NCBI GenBank assembly: GCA_003158705.1
Contig: PMKX01000056.1
Coordinates: 1 to 6,899, forward strand
From: Actinomycetota bacterium
Lineage (GTDB): Bacteria; Actinomycetota; Thermoleophilia; UBA2241
Reading direction: 5' to 3'
Length of the DNA stretch: 6,899 bases
Part shown: positions 5,430-6,899 of the stretch, in pieces
How positions within the stretch are numbered: the first letter of the stretch is position 1
Layout of the letters: the number at the start of each line of letters is the position of its first letter
Translations under genes and position numbers: made by a program
The notes under the pieces: model-generated
Told to the model about the DNA's origin: nothing
What the model saw: only the letters and a program-made list of their open reading frames with translations
The model's database searches: none

Positions 5430-6899
5430 GTGGACCACGAGCTTGATGACCTCGCTCACGTTGGCGATGTGCGGCACGTACGCGAGATTGGTGGCGCCGT
5501 CCGCGTAGCCCGGCTCGCCGACGAAAGACACGCGCACCCAGTACGTGCCGCGCCGGCCGGGTGTCCAACGGAAGCGGGCTTGGGAGCGGGCCGAGAGTGT
5601 CTGCTTCTGCACGACGGTGAAGTCGTGGTACCAAGGGACACTGCCGTAGAGCGTGCTCTTCTTGCCCGTCTCGAGCCTGACCATGTGGCCCGCCTCGTTG
5701 GGCGTCACGTGAGTGAAGAAACGGATCACGCCACCGGCGTCGACCATGCCGTCGATGCTCACCGTAGGCACGAGCGCCTGGAACACGCTCGTCGCCGGCT
5801 GCTGGGGGTCGAAACCGGAGCTGAGGCGCGCGTCCTGCCACACGACTCGCGAGCCTCCCGGGGCGCCGCATATGGCAGGGCGCCGCTCCAGGTCGGAGGG
5901 AGCGGCGAGTGTGCGGCTGACGTCGCACACCGGCACGGCCTGGTGGGTGGTCGCGTCGTAGTAGAGCACATCGGGATCCCCGTTGGCTGAGCTGCTGTGC
6001 TCGTTGGTGAGCACATAGCGGTCGCCGCTCGTGTCGAGCTCTCCCGGCGCGTGGAGCACGGTCACCAGGCGAGCCGGACGATCGATCAGAGCCGCCAACG
6101 GTTCCCAGCCGCTGCCTGCCCAATGGCCGCGGGCCAGCCAGGTGCCGCCGATCGTTGTCGGTCGCAGGCTGGAGATAGAGGCGCCGCCGGCGGGCGTCGG
6201 CTGTGACTGGGCCCATACCTGGCGGCTGTCGAGCGTCACTGCGCCGTGCGGCATGCAGCGCCAGACGGCCTCGACGCTCGTGGCTCTGCCGACGCGGCGA
6301 GAGTTGATGCTGCCGCGCCAATCATCCCACCAGACGCCGCTGGAGCCGACGGCCGGATGAAGCTGGGGCGCGGCGCTGGCCGCGACGCGTACGCCCGCAG
6401 TCTTGGGGTCAAAGCCGTGTTCCTTGTAGTCAGGCGTGCCGTTGCCGTTGCTGTCGAGACTCAGGTCGAGCAGGTAGATCTGCGGTGCGGCAGGTCCGTT
6501 GTCGCGCGTGTCTTGCCATGCCAGGACGATGTGCTTGCCGCTGCCGGACTCGCTCACGCGTCCCAAAGAAGGAGCGTACTGCAGCGTGGGACTGGCGCTC
6601 GGGCCTTGGACGAGCAGGCGCGGGAAGCCCGCTGCGGCGTGTCCGACACTGTCGCCTTCCCAGATCCAGAGGTCCTCGTCGAGCTGCCCGGCTTGGGTGC
6701 GGTCGGCCTGTGTGTAGATGATGAGCACCCTGTGTGACCCGCAGACAAGCACGGTGGGCTCCACCTGTTCCCCGGGGACGGCCGGGTAGGCGCCAGGGTG
6801 AAGGCTCCAGGCGACACGCTTTGTGAGGTTGCAGGCCACGACTCGGGTAGAGTCGGTGAAGGCGGGCTGAGCAGGCGGCGACCAGGGTGTCTCCTCCCA
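5427..6899 (-). CDS. Probable exported beta-propeller protein with calcium-type loop and C-terminal Ig-like domain, 5' end missing
   Basis: The frame runs to the window edge without a stop, so 490 C-terminal residues of a longer protein are visible; the GTG at 6839 is probably internal, because propeller-like sequence continues before it (FTDSTRVVACNLTKRVAWSL) and no signal peptide follows it. Degenerate blade motifs recur: AWQDTR (127-132), VWWDDWR (189-195) and VVWQDAR (352-358), and between them strands such as DLWIWEG (76-82), QIYLLDL (140-146) and DVLYYDA (310-316), as in TolB/PD40-like propellers. DSNGNGTPD (149-157) resembles an aspartate-rich calcium loop of the thrombospondin type-3 or dockerin kind. 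Residues about 379-490 look like an Ig-like beta-sandwich (ARFRWTPGRRGTYWVRVSF) ending in VIKLVVH, with no LPXTG motif or C-terminal membrane helix. Export is inferred from architecture, since the N-terminus is outside the window. Function is unknown; a cell-surface or secreted binding protein is the best guess. It runs into pafBC with a 2-nt gap. Confidence 0.75.
   Translation of the reverse strand, partial: WEETPWSPPAQPAFTDSTRVVACNLTKRVAWSLHPGAYPAVPGEQVEPTVLVCGSHRVLIIYTQADRTQAGQLDEDLWIWEGDSVGHAAAGFPRLLVQGPSASPTLQYAPSLGRVSESGSGKHIVLAWQDTRDNGPAAPQIYLLDLSLDSNGNGTPDYKEHGFDPKTAGVRVAASAAPQLHPAVGSSGVWWDDWRGSINSRRVGRATSVEAVWRCMPHGAVTLDSRQVWAQSQPTPAGGASISSLRPTTIGGTWLARGHWAGSGWEPLAALIDRPARLVTVLHAPGELDTSGDRYVLTNEHSSSANGDPDVLYYDATTHQAVPVCDVSRTLAAPSDLERRPAICGAPGGSRVVWQDARLSSGFDPQQPATSVFQALVPTVSIDGMVDAGGVIRFFTHVTPNEAGHMVRLETGKKSTLYGSVPWYHDFTVVQKQTLSARSQARFRWTPGRRGTYWVRVSFVGEPGYADGATNLAYVPHIANVSEVIKLVVH

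Noticed and set aside
6155..6180. Plus-strand TTGTCGGTC, resembling the upstream half of the PafBC-dependent (RecA-NDp-type) promoter motif as I recall it.
   Set aside because: The expected -10-like half is not at the right distance, the site lies inside the propeller coding sequence, and it points away from the operon's direction of transcription with no gene start downstream on that strand.
5425..6321. Upstream extension of the pafBC frame to an ATG at 6321, which would give a 985-residue protein.
   Set aside because: The extra 299 residues are arginine/proline/histidine-rich with no domain signal and lie wholly over the propeller gene in another frame. The PafB module begins naturally at the GTG at 5424, 2 nt after the preceding stop.
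6720..6839. GTG at 6839 as the true start of the propeller gene.
   Set aside because: The frame continues open with protein-like sequence to the window edge, no Shine-Dalgarno sequence precedes the GTG, and no signal peptide follows it, so the gene is better read as truncated by the window.

Overview
The window looks like chromosomal DNA from a high-GC actinobacterium (Actinomycetota). It is GC-rich by eye, coding is dense, and GTG starts and 4-nt stop/start overlaps are used. The strongest taxonomic clue is a fused PafB-PafC regulator, which is characteristic of that phylum. An M50 protease like mycobacterial Rip3 agrees. The exported propeller protein with an Ig-like C-terminus recalls Coriobacteriia-type genomes, but that finer placement is only a guess. 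I see no mobile element, tRNA, rRNA, CRISPR array or phage gene.

Layout: (1) Positions 1-508, + strand, hold the C-terminal part of an AlkD-type DNA alkylation repair protein cut by the window start. (2) A 75-nt convergent gap with a short GC hairpin follows. (3) All remaining genes are on the minus strand. Read in transcription order from the right edge they are: the C-terminal 490 residues of a large, probably exported beta-propeller/Ig-like protein cut by the window end; fused pafBC; a 105-residue two-helix membrane protein; a LarA-type nickel-pincer racemase/epimerase homolog; and, after a 73-nt gap with its own Shine-Dalgarno sequence, an intramembrane site-2 protease with CBS domains.

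The first four minus-strand genes are locked together: the propeller gene stops 2 nt before pafBC, pafBC overlaps the membrane-protein gene by GTGA, and that gene overlaps the LarA homolog by ATGA. They almost certainly form one translationally coupled operon, with the protease perhaps as a semi-independent last gene. There is no intergenic stretch over 80 nt, so any operon promoter lies outside the window.

No single known pathway joins these genes. The DNA-damage activator (PafBC) and an alkylation-repair gene meet at this locus, but they are separated by two or three genes and convergently oriented. The most notable points are the coupling of pafBC to a secreted propeller gene, an unnamed membrane protein and a LarA homolog, and the complete nickel-pincer active site in that homolog without its cofactor-synthesis genes nearby.
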